Assembly (NCBI GenBank): GCA_030386875.1
Contig: CM059575.1
Span: 16,144,293-16,208,292, forward strand
Length of the DNA: 64,000 nucleotides
Reading direction: 5' to 3'
Source of the DNA: Morinoia aosen
Taxonomy: Eukaryota; Arthropoda; Malacostraca; Amphipoda; Talitridae
Shown here piece after piece: positions 1-10,988 of this stretch. Position numbers and translations under genes: made by a program. The notes under the pieces were generated by a model that searched no databases, had not been told where the DNA came from, and saw only the letters and a program-made list of their open reading frames with translations. How positions within the stretch are numbered: position 1 is the first letter of the stretch; the number at the start of each line of letters is the position of its first letter.

Positions 1-131
1 GTGAAAATTATAAATAAAGCTTCTAACCGACCCATTAGGGTGACGACCGCAATCTTAGAGCCGGCCAATGTAAATAAGATTGCGGTTGTCACCCTAATGG
101 GTCGGTTAGAAGCTTTATTTATAACTTTCAC
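1..131. repeat. Short palindrome with two foldback termini head to head
   Basis: Positions 1-57 and 75-131 are inverted copies of each other with about two mismatches and a 17-bp spacer. The arm contains CCGACCCATTAGGGTGAC. The same word recurs, more diverged, near 1680, 2490 and 3610, always beside sequence reading 'cctcacgacccaacctcttt' or its complement. It looks like the joined ends of a foldback or MITE-like element. The window starts inside it, so its true left edge is unknown. Confidence 0.7.
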
Positions 132-440
132 TAAAAGAACTGTGCCTCCCCCTCACGACCCAACCTCTTTACGTTTTTAGTAGGGTGTCAGCTCCCGTTA
201 TTAATTAAATTCTGCTTGGTGCGCCCGCTTCTTTTGGCGCACTAATTTACCGCTTTAACTCGAAAACTAAGCATCAGCGGAAAAAATGTCATTCCTGTAA
301 AACGTTTTTAAATGTGCTTCTTAAGTGATTATGTGAAACGGAATACTTAATTTCCCCACATCACCTAAACTCAATATTGACCAAAAAATCAACAAGTAGT
401 TGTTCGTTTGAGCTCTTTCATCAGAGACGTAACTAAACCT
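132..440. repeat. Foldback-family terminal sequence, outer arm
   Basis: This block (CTCACGACCCAACC, then AATTAAATTCTGCTTG, then GCAGAATGTCATTC-like sequence) recurs inverted at about 2240-2500 and directly at about 3640-3935, at roughly 80% identity. It has no open frame of note. It is read as an arm of the foldback family that fills 1-3935. Confidence 0.6.
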
Positions 441-712
441 ACCGCTATAATTTTTTAAATACTCATTTATGACGGAAAGTGCATAGAAGAAAACTTGTTT
501 ATTTTGCTCTAATTAACTATGTATAGGATTAGAAAAGTGGAAAATTGATTCCCAGTTAATCCTCAACATTTACCCATGTAAATGTGTAGCGTTGGTCAGT
601 AATCAATTTTCCACTTTTTGTTGCCTAAACATAGTTAATTAGATTGAAATAAACAAGTTTTCTTCTATGCACTTTCTGTCATAAATGAATATTTTATGAG
701 TTATAGCGGGAT
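441..712. repeat. Inverted repeat, arms about 110 bp
   Basis: Positions 441-550 (CCGCTATAA ... GGAAAATTGATT) are matched in inverted order at 600-712, with a spacer near 50 bp. The arms share GCATAGAAGAAAACTTG and TAACTATG-type words. The same arm recurs at 780-872, 1012-1100, 1226-1320, 1365-1448 and 2030-2120, so it is a module of the foldback family. Confidence 0.65.
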
Positions 713-779
713 GTTAATATTCGTATTTGATGACTAATGCAATCGAATAAACAACTACTAATTAATTTTCGAATTTTGG

Positions 780-1100
780 TTGCTTGATTCATAGTAATAG
801 CATCAAAATCAACTACTTTTCTTCTATACACTTTTTGCGACAAATAAGTATTTTACGAGTTAGAGCAGTATGCTAACTTTCATCATAGATGGCAGGAACA
901 CGCTCGACCATTCGAGAGCGTCCGAAGGGAGCATCCATTGCAGTGTTGCCATATGATGCACTAGATGAATACCTTCCCGCTTCAAACACTTGAGTTGCGT
1001 TAAGTATTTACCGCTATAACTTGTAAAATACTCATTTCTGACAGAAAGTGCGTAGTCTTGTTAATTTTGATCTTATAAACTATGTTTAGGCCTGGAAAAT
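780..1100. repeat. Inverted repeat, diverged module of the same foldback family
   Basis: The left arm at about 780-872 and the right arm at about 1012-1100 repeat the CTATAACTTGTAAAATACTC and AGAAAGTGC words in opposite orientations. The spacer (about 873-1011) is unique and somewhat GC-rich. It has no coding potential. Confidence 0.5.
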
Positions 1101-1225
1101 TCAAAAATCAATTACAAGCAAACACTTTAAAGTTATCATAACTTTGGGTGATAACCTTTATTGTGTTATTAACTAAAAGATTTTAGATATGGGTTTAGGC
1201 TCCGCATGGTTGGCAGAGACATAAA

Positions 1226-1460
1226 TTAACATACCGCTAAAAATTGTTAAACTCATTTACCACAGAAAGTGCATAAAAGAAAAAATTTTTATTTAGATCT
1301 AATTAACTAAGTTTGGTAAATGTTGAGGACTTGACCATAATTGATTTTCTAGTTTTGGAGTCCTAAATATTGTTAATGAGATCAAAATAAATAAGTTTTC
1401 TTCAATGCACTTTCCGTCGGAAATGGTATTTTACAAGTTATAGCGGTAAATGAGTTACCG
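1226..1460. repeat. Inverted repeat, foldback module with short spacer
   Basis: The arms at about 1226-1320 and 1365-1448 carry the same module as 441-712, separated by about 45 bp that include AAATGTTGAGGACTTGACC. The right arm is also the left arm of the larger foldback at 1340-2215, so the elements overlap or are nested. Confidence 0.55.
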
Positions 1461-2215
1461 GAACTCCAGTGTTTGAGGCGGGAAAAAATATACCGCGCGG
1501 TCCGACGTGATAGTAAACAGGCGTTGCCGCGCGCCAACCTAGCCGACTTTGCCATAACTTTACTGTTTGAGGCGGGAAAAAATAAATAAGAGAAGCAAAC
1601 CCCCTATTACAAACGTAAAGAGGTTGGGTCGTGAGGGGTAGCCACAGTTCTTTTAGTGAATATTATAAAGGAAGGTTGTAACCGACCCATTACGTCGAAT
1701 GATACGAAACAGATGTAGCTGCTCCGCTGCTACATCGCTGCTTTGACGTAACTGGCAGCCTTGAGATGACCGCAGGTCCGTCCGTGACTTCAACCCCGGT
1801 ATAGTGTGAGTTCGACGTATCTGGGAACATTCGAATTAAGTCTTTTGCAGCAACAATATAACTCGTCACCTCATTAACTATGTTTATGCATAGTAGAATT
1901 TCAATTGATTTATAATTTTCACTAAAAGAAGTGTGGCTACTCCTCACGACCCAACCTCTTTATTTTTGTAATAGGGTGATGCTTCCCTTATTTATTTATT
2001 CCCGCCTAAATCACTAGAGTTCCGGTAACTCATTTACCGCTATAACTTTTAAAATACTCATATCCGACGGAAAGTGCATTGAAGAAAACTTGTTTGTTTT
2101 GATCTCATTAACAATATATAGGCATCAAAAATTCGAAAATCAATTATGGTCAAGTCCTCAACATTTACCCTAAGTTTAGGCACCAAAAAGTGGAAATTCA
2201 ATTATGACCTTTTCT
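1340..2215. mobile_element. Foldback element with about 350-bp arms and unique centre
   Basis: About 1340-1700 and 1900-2215 are inverted copies. Shared words include GGTAAATGAGTTACCGGAACTC against GAGTTCCGGTAACTCATTTA, the GTTTGAGGCGGGAA block, and the CTCACGACCCAACCTCTTT block. The centre, about 1700-1900, is single-copy here and has higher GC. The minus-strand 85-codon frame across it continues into repeat sequence on both sides and shows no recognisable domain, so I do not call a gene. No transposase is present, so the element is non-autonomous. Confidence 0.6.
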
Positions 2216-2229
2216 TCAACATTTACGGG

Positions 2230-3935
2230 CAATATTGAGTTTGCGAGATCCAAGGAAATTAAGAATTTTATTCTAAAGAATCCCTCAAGGAACCCATTTA
2301 AGAACGGTTTACAGGAATGACATTCTGCTCACTGAAGCGTTATTTTTGAATTTTTTAACTGTGAAGTTGGCTTTTACGCTCCCAGCGGAATTCAACTAAT
2401 AACGGAAGCTAACCCCTATTTCAAACGTAAACAGATTGGGTCGTGAGGGGCATAGTTTTTCTAGTGAAAATTATAATTAAAGGTTTTAACCCACCCATTA
2501 GGACAACGTCCGTTTACGTAAGCTCTAAGATGGCAGCAACCATACCGGGTAGCCACCATCTTGGAGCTAACTTAAGGCCACCGAACGGTTTTTTCCTCTA
2601 AATTTTCAAAAAGTAAATAAAAATACTTCCGGAGTGAAATAGGCTTTGAGGTATTAACAGCATGTTTAAAACAGTCTAATAACATATATAGCCCATAAAA
2701 TTTTTTAAATTTACCCATATCCCCCTTCCCCCCCCTCAAGGGGAAATTTCTAAAAAATCCTATTTCTCAGCCAATATTATACATAGAGATGATTAGTTTT
2801 TTTGTTCGTTTCACAATAGACTGGTCTACAAAGTTGAGATCAAGTTTTTTGATATTGCTTCAAAAAAACTTTTAATAAATATTTGAATTTAAAAAAATAT
2901 ATATTTTCAACCTTGTTGTCTTCAAATGGCAATAAAAAATTTTTTAATCAACTTTTTGAAAAGTCACATCTCAACTTTATAGTACTCACCTTGACCTTTA
3001 CGATGCAGAAAAGATCTCCTTCATAAGTAAAAAACTGTAGGAGAAATAAAGCCGCACAGCCAAGAAAAATTTTTTTCAATGAAAATGTGCTCAACTTTTT
3101 CAAGTATATCTCAACCAGTTTTTTACTTATGGAAAAGATCTTTTTTGCATTGTAAAGACCAAGGTGATTACTATAAACCTGCACAGTTGTGGTTTGATAA
3201 GTTGAATAGAATTTTTTTTAATGACATTCAAAATAATAACTAATATATAATATATTTTTTGATAAAAAATTCAAAACTTCCTAATTTTTTTTTTTGAAGC
3301 GATATCAAAAAACTGGATCTCAAATTTGTAGACCAGTCCATTTTGAATCGAACAAAAAAAACTAATCATCTCTATATATAATATTGGCTGAGAAATAGGA
3401 CTTTTTAGAAATTTCCCCTTGAGGGGGGGGGGAAGGGGGGAATGGGTAAATTTAAAATTTTTATGGGCTATGTATGTTTATTAGACTGTTATAAACATGC
3501 TGTTAATACCTCAAAGCCTGTTTCACTCCAGAAGTATTTTTTTTATTTTTTGAAAATTTAGAGGAAAAAACCGTTCGATGGCCTTAATGTAAACACAATT
3601 GCGGATGTAACCCTAATAAGGTTAATAATTTTCACTGGAAGAACTGTGGCTCCCCCTCACAACCCAACCTGTTTACGTTTGTAATAGGGGGTTAGCTTCC
3701 ATTATTAATTAAATTCTGCTTGACATGCTTGCTGGGTTGATGGAACATCCTGTCCTTTGGCACAGAAAGACAGTTCATTAACAAAGCTCCTATAACTTTA
3801 TAGTTGAACTTAAAAATAACGCATCAGCAAGCAGAATGTCATTCATGTAAAATGTGTTTAAATGGGTTTCTTTAGTGATTCTTTGGAATAAAATTTTCAA
3901 TTTTCTTGGATTGCCTAAACTTATTTTCAACTACA
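2230..3935. mobile_element. Large palindromic foldback element, about 1.7 kb, no coding capacity
   Basis: The whole block reads as one imperfect palindrome centred near 3080. About 2575-2860 matches 3300-3590 in inverted order at high identity, including a C-rich tract at about 2722-2745 facing a G-rich tract at about 3420-3445. The inner halves (2860-3080 against 3090-3290) and the outer arms (2230-2510 against 3600-3935) match more loosely. The outer arms carry the same CACGACCCAACC terminus as the smaller elements to the left. The 78-codon minus frame at 2948-3184 crosses the centre and resembles nothing I know. Class (foldback or MITE) is inferred from structure alone. Confidence 0.7.
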
Positions 3936-4678
3936 TTTACCAAAATTTTAATCTTTTTCTGAATTTATATCCTGCAATTCCAAAATTACAACCCAAGTAA
4001 GTAAAAATGACCGACACTGTCAATACCAATTTATTGGTACATTACTAGAAATTATACAAGCTGTTGACAAAATAAATTCAATATTGACCAAATTTTCGGA
4101 ACTTGTTTTAATTTTTTAATCAAATGAACTCTTCTTCATGAACAGATTATAAGGCCTTTCAAAATTAAATAAGTTAGATATTTGCAACAATTGAACAATT
4201 TTAATGTGTGGTTGAAAATTTTTGTAACTTTAATTTGTCCTTCAATTTTGAAATTACAACCTGCTCACCCAGACTCAATGTTCATTCTTTGAGGATTAAT
4301 TTTCACAGTTCTTCACAGTATTTTCAACTCTCAAGAAATATTTGGCACGCTAGTTAGCTATCTATAATATTCAACATTTTTTGACCATTTCGATCAGACA
4401 CCACGTTGAAACACACAGCTCAAGATCACAGTTCATCACAGCATGTAGGACTTTTACATAGCATTTAAAGCACAGCAAGCTATGGAATTCTACCTTCCTG
4501 AACCACATTTATACTTGAATTCACAATGAAAACACGAAGTGAGTTCCACTAACCACACTACCGTAACTAACAAGTTCCATGGCTAACTCACGACTGATGT
4601 TTACTTGTTTACTTGTTGAGTTAGGCACCCAGCCTGCAGGGGCATCGGGGCCTTGTTCACAGAAGTTTTGATGTTCTG
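3936..4678 (-). other. AT-rich non-coding stretch, in part the LINE I 3' UTR
   Basis: There is no open frame of note and no strong repeat. It lies directly downstream of the minus-strand LINE ORF2 stop at 4679, so some of it must be that element's 3' UTR, but I cannot see a poly(A) tail or target duplication that would fix the end. Short echoes such as AACAAGTTCC and GAGTTCC at 4530-4600 are weak. Confidence 0.4.
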
Positions 4679-7600
4679 CTAGATCATGGCTAAGAAACCA
4701 GTGTCTTCAAGGAACTTGATTAGCAGTTTTGGAGGGAAGTCCTCTGATAACAGTGTGTTCAAAGACAGGGTCCTCCCAGTCCTGCTGCACTCCAAGATCA
4801 GCTGATGGCGCAGGGCAGTCAGAGATGGGCAATCCACAAAAATATGCTTGAATGAAATCTTGCACTTGCAGGACGGGCAGGAGGCTGGAGATGAACCTGA
4901 GAAGAGATGCTGGTGAGTGAGTCGACTGACTCCAAGTCTCACACGTGAGAGGATTACTTGCTCTCGACGTGGGAGTGAGAGGTAGGGGGCGACTCCCAGA
5001 GTAGGTTTGATTTGTGTCCAGGTAGAGTGTGATGCAGACCAATGAGCTTGCCACTGCTCTTTATAGTGATTCTTGATGAGTTGCTTTATTTCCTTTGAAG
5101 AGCAGCATACCAATGCAGTAGGTTGGCTTAGTGCTTTCCGGGCCAGTTGGTCAACTCTTTCATTGCCAGGAATTCCAACATGAGAGGGAACCCATTCTAG
5201 CGTGAATTTGTTTGGGAATTTGTAAAGTAGGGTAGTAATACTGAAAGTTAGGAAGTGTGACTTTGGGTGCAGGTTTTGAATTGCTCTAATTGAGCTGAGA
5301 GAGTCTGTTAATATGAGAAATGGTCCAGGTTGCCTTGAGAAGAAGGATATTGCAATGAGGATAGCATAGAGTTCTGTAGTTAGTACTGAGGAGTAGTCCG
5401 GTAGGTGAGCAAGAAGCGAGGTTCCACCTGCCCACGCTGCCGCCCCGCAACCGCCAGCGCCTCGAGAGCCATCACAGAATATGGGAGTGCAGGCTGGGTA
5501 TTGTGACAGAAGTTCAACAAAAATCTGTTGCCACGCTGAATTTGGCAAAGAGGCCTTCGTGAACTGATGCAGAGTGTGCTTGACGTGGGGAGGGGAGATG
5601 CAGTGGAAGACGTGTTTTTCGAGGGCCGGGATACTTGCCTGTTTGATGCCGGCATTTTGAAGCTCGTTGTGCGCTATTGCAGTTAGTGGTAGAGGTCTGG
5701 GTTGGATATTGTAAAAGTTGAAGGGGTAGAAGGTAGTTAGGAGTTTGTATACTGGGTGGTCTTTTATTGTAAGAATTCTGGTCACATATTGGGATAGTAG
5801 CATTTTACGCCGGACGGAAAGGGGCATTAAGTCAGTTTCTGGTTCCAGAGATGTTACTGGGGTACATTTTAACGCACCCAGTAGAAGCCTAGCCGCGGCG
5901 TATTGTATTCGATCCAGGATTATTAGTGTTGATGGTGCTGCGGCATGGAAAAGGAAAGCGCCATAGTCTAGCTTGCTGCGGATTAGCGATTTGTACAGGG
6001 TTTTGAGCGTGTCATAATCTGCTCCCCATTTTTGGGCTGAAACTATTCTTAGAAGTCTCATGTCTTTCATGGATTTGTCTCTTAGAGACTTTATGTGCTT
6101 GCAGTATGTGAGCCTACAGTCAAAGGTGATGCCTAAAAACTTGTAGTTGGGAACGAATTCCAGGGGGATTCCTTGCCTTGTAAGTGGTGGGGGCTGTGAT
6201 AACCTCCGGTGAGTAAAAATCATTGCTTTTGATTTGTTTGGAGCCAGAGAGAGACTCCACTTGTGAGCCCATTTTAAGACGTTATCTAGGGCGAGTTGCA
6301 GAGAATTGAGGGCAGCAGGGATGTCAGAGGAAGTTAACCACAGTGCACAGTCGTCAGCATAGAGTGAGTATTCTATGTTGGGTGGGAAAGCTTCAGAGAT
6401 ATCATTTATGAAGATATTAAAAAGGATTGGACTCAGAACAGACCCTTGTGGGACACCCTGTAGGGCTGGAAAGGGGTGTGAGAGTGTGTTCCCCACCTTT
6501 GATTGGATTTTCCTGTTTGAAAGAAAGTCTCTAATAAAACAGAACATGTTGCCACTTATTCCTATGTTCAGGAGCTTTTGCAAGAGCAGAGAGTGATTGA
6601 CAGAGTCAAAAGCCTGTGTTATATCAATAAAGAGGGCAATTACACTGTCATTTTGGATGAGAGCACTGCGGATGCTGGTTTCTAGGTGGAAAAGCGCGTC
6701 AAGAGTGGAGTGCCCGGTTCTAAAGCCGCTTAGGTGTGGACTCAATTTTTGGGTGATTTCAAGATACTTGTGGAGTCTTTTTGTAATAATACGTTCCATA
6801 ACTTTACATAGTACATTAGTTTGAGCAATTGGCCGGTAGGAATCTTCTCTGTTGGATGGTTTATTTGGCTTAGGAATAGGAATGATATGTGAATATTTCC
6901 ATTGGTGGGGGAAACCAGTGTGCCATATGTAGTTGTAGAAGGTTGTTAGATTCTCCTTTTGAGGATTAGGTAGATGAGTTATGAATGTTATTGGTATTTT
7001 ATCTGGTCCTGGGGTGTTGGAGCTGATATTTTTGAGGGCTATGTTCAATTCTTGAGTGGTAATGTCTTGGTTATACCATGGTTCAGAGCATCTTTCCATT
7101 TCTCCATATGATTTTTGCGACGTGTTTGGCTGTGATCCTCTACTAGTAAAACTTCTTGCCAGGGCATCTGCAACTCTCTTCTCATCTGACACAACCTCAC
7201 CATTGATAAGAAGGCCAATAGCGTGTGGTGCATATGGAGTTCTGAGTCTTCTGACTGTTTTCCAGATTGTGTGGGAATCTGTAGTTGAGCTTAGAGAGGA
7301 AATGAAATTTGCCAGCTTTGTTTCCTAGCTGCCTTGATAGTATTACGAAAGATTGCTTGGGCTTTTTTATATCCTATCCACAAAGTTAGGTTGCCTTGCT
7401 GACGCTTGTATTTTGAATAGGCTCTCCGTTTTGATTTCAGTGCTACAGTGCACTGTGGAGTCCACCAACATTGGGTAAGGCGCTTTCTGTTTTCAGCATT
7501 TGTTTGTGGAATAGACAGTGAGGCTGCAGATAATATTCTGGATTCTACTAACCCACAAGCTTCTGTAGGTGACAAAAAATGTGATGGGAGATTCACATTT

Positions 7601-8325
7601 GTGCTGAATTCTTCCCAGTTAGCTCTGCTTAGAATCCACCTGAGATGAGGAGTATTGGGAGTTATTTTTGGCATCCCTAGCCCTATTAAGATTGGGAAGT
7701 GATCACTGTGGTAGTGGTCTGGGAACACATCCCATGAGAGGGCAGGGGCTAGTTGACAAGAAGTGATTGTTAGGTCTATATTTGAGTATCCTCCTCTGCA
7801 GTTTTGATATGTTGGAGAGCCAGTGTTGAGTACTGTAAGGTTGTTGTCATCTAACCATTTTGCTATTATGTTACCTCTCTGATCTGAAAAGCATGAACCC
7901 CAGGATTGATGATGTGCATTAGCATCTGCACATATGATAAATGGAGAGGCTATTGTGGTCAGAATATTATCCAGTCTGTTGCAAAGCATTTTATTTTCCA
8001 TGTTGGGAGGGATATACAGCGAGCACATTGTTATGGTGGAGGAGTGAAAATGGAATTGTGCCACACTGACCTCTAAAGGTGTCTGAATGTTTACTGGAGA
8101 GCAAGGTACTCTACAAAAGGAATGTATGGCTGTGCCTCCTCCAGCTGTAGGGCGATCGGATCGGCTGACAGGGGTGGTTCGGCTGAGAGCCAAAGCATTG
8201 GTATTTGGGACGTTCGTTTCTTGTGCACACATAATGTCAGGGGAAATCTCATCTATTGCCAATTGTAACGATTCAATGTTAGGTTGAAAACTGCGGATAT
8301 TCCATTGAAGTACCTTGTAGTTCAT
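4679..8325 (-). pseudogene. LINE I ORF2: endonuclease, reverse transcriptase, RNase H (one frameshift)
   Basis: The endonuclease occupies the first 330 or so codons, with WNIRS, CAQET, CADANAHH and SDHFPI supplying the expected Asn, Glu, Asp/Asn and Asp-His residues. Reverse transcriptase follows, with FIDITQAFDSVNH, GVPQGSVLSPILF and the catalytic YADD (SLYADDCALW). Near the C-terminus is an RNase H with FCDGSRG, TTELYAI, ILTDSLSSI and NERVDQLA, holding the Asp-Glu-Asp-Asp set. A CCHC-like finger (CPSCKC ... HIFVDC) ends the protein. One frameshift lies near 7330-7337, where KQSW should run on into ANFISSL; the sequence looks one base short. The total of 3,647 nt is one short of a multiple of three, which agrees. 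Apart from that, the 1,215 codons are open. Confidence 0.88.
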
Positions 8326-10220
8326 TGTGAAAGAGAGGTGTAGCCCAGTTCAGAGAGTAAGGTAGAGAGAGCTGATTCAATGTTGAGGCATGTGGCTATT
8401 TCTATAAGGCTTTCTATTTTTGTGGACAGGGAAGGAGTTAAGAGAAGTTTGAGTATGGCTGGCAATATAGTTAACACCCAGTGGGGGACATCTACAAGTG
8501 TACTGTTAGCTGCAGTTGAAGTATTTTCTGGCTGCTGAGTGGTTGTTGGGCATGATTGTTCATCATTTCCACGGAAGGGTGAGGTTGGTGTAGGGCATGG
8601 GCTAAGACTTGGCAATGTGGGCAGAGAGGGCTCCAATATTCTATTCACAGAGGTGATCCTTGAGTCGACTTGCCTTGAGGATCTTACAGAGTTACTCGGA
8701 GTTTTTTGACCTTGCGTGATCCATTGAGAAAGGTCAATACTATTATGAGCAGTTGAGGGTGACTGATTAGTAGGGCCAGTCTGCTTATTTCTGATATACT
8801 TTACTCCTTCTGCATTTTTTTCCTGAGCTTGGTGAGCAGGTGTTGGTAATGGGGGGAAGTTATCAGTACAATGGATTGGAGGCAAGGGATGTTTAGGATA
8901 GGCATCTTGAGGATCAGCAGGTTTGGCTTTCAGATGTTGTCTGGCTGTATGGAATGATACATTGTTCTTTGCTGAGTACTGGCAGATCTCCTTTTCTTGC
9001 AGGTAGCTGGGGCAGTCTTTGGACAGCGCATCATGGTTGCCTTTGCAGTTGATACAAAATACTGCCTCGGTACAGGTGCGACCACTGTGGCCTTTTTTGC
9101 CGCATCGGCTGCAGTATTGTGCGCTGTGGCACGAAGAGGAGCTGTGGCCCCATCTGCAGCACTGGTAGCAGCGCACAGGGCTGGGTACAAAATCATCAAT
9201 GCGATACTTACTGTATCCTATTTTGACATGGCTGGGTCGGGTAGCACTGAAGAAGGTCAGGACATAAAGTGGGACGTGAGAACGCGAGGGGTCTTGAAAC
9301 AGTTTACGGACTGCTACTACACCGTTTGGTCTCAGCATTTCCAGTATTTCGGAGAGAGAATCATTTTCTAGTTCCGGGGCATAAATTTTGCCCTGTGTGG
9401 ATTGCGAATTTAATGCAATTGACACTTGAACTGGTATGGTGTTTATTGAGTCCAGTTGAAAGGAGTTGGTAGCAATGAGGGTTTGAACTTGTTCTATTGT
9501 GTTGCATTTGATATATAGGCCGCCAGATTTGATATGTTGAATGCTTTCTATTTTCCCACAGAGATTGTCTATGCATTTGGCTAATTTGAGTGGGTTGATC
9601 CGGGCAAAGGTTTTGGTTACTTCTAGGCAACGTATATACACCATTCTGGTGTTTGGCAAGTCTTTGAGAAGAGCTGGATCTGCCAGATTAGCCTGTGCAG
9701 ATTTTGGCTGTAGGGGAGGGCTGGGGATTACATTTTCAGCTTGAGCAAGCTTTGAAGTTGGAACCTGGGCATTGCAATTTTGGGTGAGGTCACTCTCAGT
9801 GGCAATGTCACAAGAGGTATCTTGGTCCGAGCCCCGTGTACTGATAATGCCTGAGAGGATAGAGCTTATTGATATGAGGCTTTCCCTGCTTCCACGGTTG
9901 CTATTTTCCCCCATAGATTGGGCTTCAGTTGCAATGGCGTGCTTCTTGATTGCTAGCTGAGAGGTGGGAGAGGGAATTCTTTTGCGCTTTGGAATGATGT
10001 CTCCTGGAGCTGAAGCTGGGAGGGGGTTGCGCAGATTTTTCCCTCTTGCTTTCCCGTTTCCAGGTTGGCTGGCTGCTCGAGAAGTTGCTTCTTTTTGCCG
10101 GGAGGCCACGTAGCCGCCCGGCTTGGTGGAATCTTTGCCCATTCCACCTAACTGATTATTGGAAGTTTTCCAAGAGTTTGGTAGAACAGAATATAGAGGA
10201 AATTCAAAAATTTGGTTCAC
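8322..10220 (-). CDS. LINE I ORF1, nucleic-acid-binding protein with three CCHC knuckles
   Basis: This ORF1 would coat the element's RNA and chaperone it. The frame is 632 codons long. The first 180 or so residues are polar, basic and low in structure. A folded region with an RRM-like look follows (VYIRCLEV near residue 195 onward), then the block GVVAVRKL ... PLYVLTF ... HVKIGY. Three zinc knuckles come next, at about residues 350-420: CYQCCRWGHSSSSC, CSRCGKKGHSGRTC and CINCKGNHDALSKDC. The tail is rich in Ser, Pro and Thr. The first Met is at 10220, but a second at residue 27 (MGKDSTKPGG, 10142) begins the basic region and may be the real start. The stop overlaps the ORF2 start as ATGA, suggesting reinitiation. 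The frame is intact. Confidence 0.85.
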   Translation of the reverse strand: MNQIFEFPLYSVLPNSWKTSNNQLGGMGKDSTKPGGYVASRQKEATSRAASQPGNGKARGKNLRNPLPASAPGDIIPKRKRIPSPTSQLAIKKHAIATEAQSMGENSNRGSRESLISISSILSGIISTRGSDQDTSCDIATESDLTQNCNAQVPTSKLAQAENVIPSPPLQPKSAQANLADPALLKDLPNTRMVYIRCLEVTKTFARINPLKLAKCIDNLCGKIESIQHIKSGGLYIKCNTIEQVQTLIATNSFQLDSINTIPVQVSIALNSQSTQGKIYAPELENDSLSEILEMLRPNGVVAVRKLFQDPSRSHVPLYVLTFFSATRPSHVKIGYSKYRIDDFVPSPVRCYQCCRWGHSSSSCHSAQYCSRCGKKGHSGRTCTEAVFCINCKGNHDALSKDCPSYLQEKEICQYSAKNNVSFHTARQHLKAKPADPQDAYPKHPLPPIHCTDNFPPLPTPAHQAQEKNAEGVKYIRNKQTGPTNQSPSTAHNSIDLSQWITQGQKTPSNSVRSSRQVDSRITSVNRILEPSLPTLPSLSPCPTPTSPFRGNDEQSCPTTTQQPENTSTAANSTLVDVPHWVLTILPAILKLLLTPSLSTKIESLIEIATCLNIESALSTLLSELGYTSLSQ

Positions 10221-10330
10221 TTTCTACGCAGCACTGGCACACACGTCTTTTCACCACAAAGCGACCGACGGAACTCACTCGTCGACTGATGTAATTTGTT
10301 GATGCAAATGAACAATTTTTCGTAAGTTTT

Positions 10331-10490
10331 CGTCACCAGGCTTTTTCTCCGGATGCACAAAAGTTACCCTAAAATAATGCAGACCAGCCCATAGACAAAT
10401 TTTAACATACTACTGTAATTTAGAAAGCTTGAATAACACCGAAAATTCAAAAATCTTTCATTGATATCAAAATGCCATGTTACTTTATAA
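10331..10490. other. Short flank between LINE I and element 1
   Basis: These are about 160 bp of AT-rich DNA with no recognisable feature. The last four bases, ATAA (10487-10490), are repeated directly after the 3' LTR of element 1 (57602-57605) and are its target-site duplication. Confidence 0.6.
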
Positions 10491-10988
10491 TGTAGCATTA
10501 GCTACATAGTGTAAAATTGAAAAAATTCTCATTCGCACTTAAAAAAAATAATTATTGACATTAAAAATCTTACTCTAAATTATTATTAATAATTTTCTAC
10601 TTATAATTAGTAATCCTTGAAGTTTTTGTGTAAATGCATAACACATAAGATAACGATCGACATTTTCGAGTTTAAAGCCTCTGAAAAAGGGCAACACCGC
10701 ACGGGACGCCTGGTCTTCCACGTCACTCTCTCGTTCGTCTTTAGCTTGTGCATACAGCGTTCTTGTAAGTGAAAGAAATTAAGTGTTCAAATAGAGCAAA
10801 ATCTGGTAAAGTATATTGTGTCATTTTTGAGTGTGCATTGTTTTAAGTATAAGGATCTGGTCAGGTCGTGATACATAGATAAACATGAAAATAGTCGTAA
10901 AGTTCGTAACATAGCATAGCTCATTCCAAGTGCTATCTCAACACGACGTAGCGTAAAGTTTGCGTGTCATGTGCATTTCTTGTGTCAA
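10491..10988 (+). repeat. Element 1, 5' LTR piece 1 of 4
   Basis: The sequence begins TGTAGCATTAGCTACA and matches 44680-44974 followed by 56070-56277 of the 3' LTR. It ends at TGTGTCAA, where LINE A was inserted; TCAA recurs at 20513-20516. Confidence 0.92.

Larger units (their letters stand above)
4679..10330 (-). mobile_element. LINE I: I-group non-LTR retrotransposon (ORF1, EN-RT-RNase H)
   Basis: This minus-strand element has an ORF1 with zinc knuckles at 8322-10220, then an ORF2 with apurinic-like endonuclease, reverse transcriptase and RNase H at 4679-8325. RNase H after the reverse transcriptase is typical of the I, Loa and related clades and absent from Jockey and CR1. The two ORFs overlap by four bases (ATGA at 8325-8322). 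ORF2 carries one frameshift and is otherwise open, which suggests a fairly recent copy. The 5' end is set near 10330 by judgement only. It lies just outside element 1, which begins at 10491. Confidence 0.85.

Noticed and set aside
2948-3184. 78-residue minus-strand protein
   Set aside because: It spans the centre of a palindromic foldback element and has no recognisable domain.
1-3935. Polinton or large DNA transposon end
   Set aside because: There is no polymerase, integrase or capsid-like frame. The inverted repeats are short modules of one foldback family.
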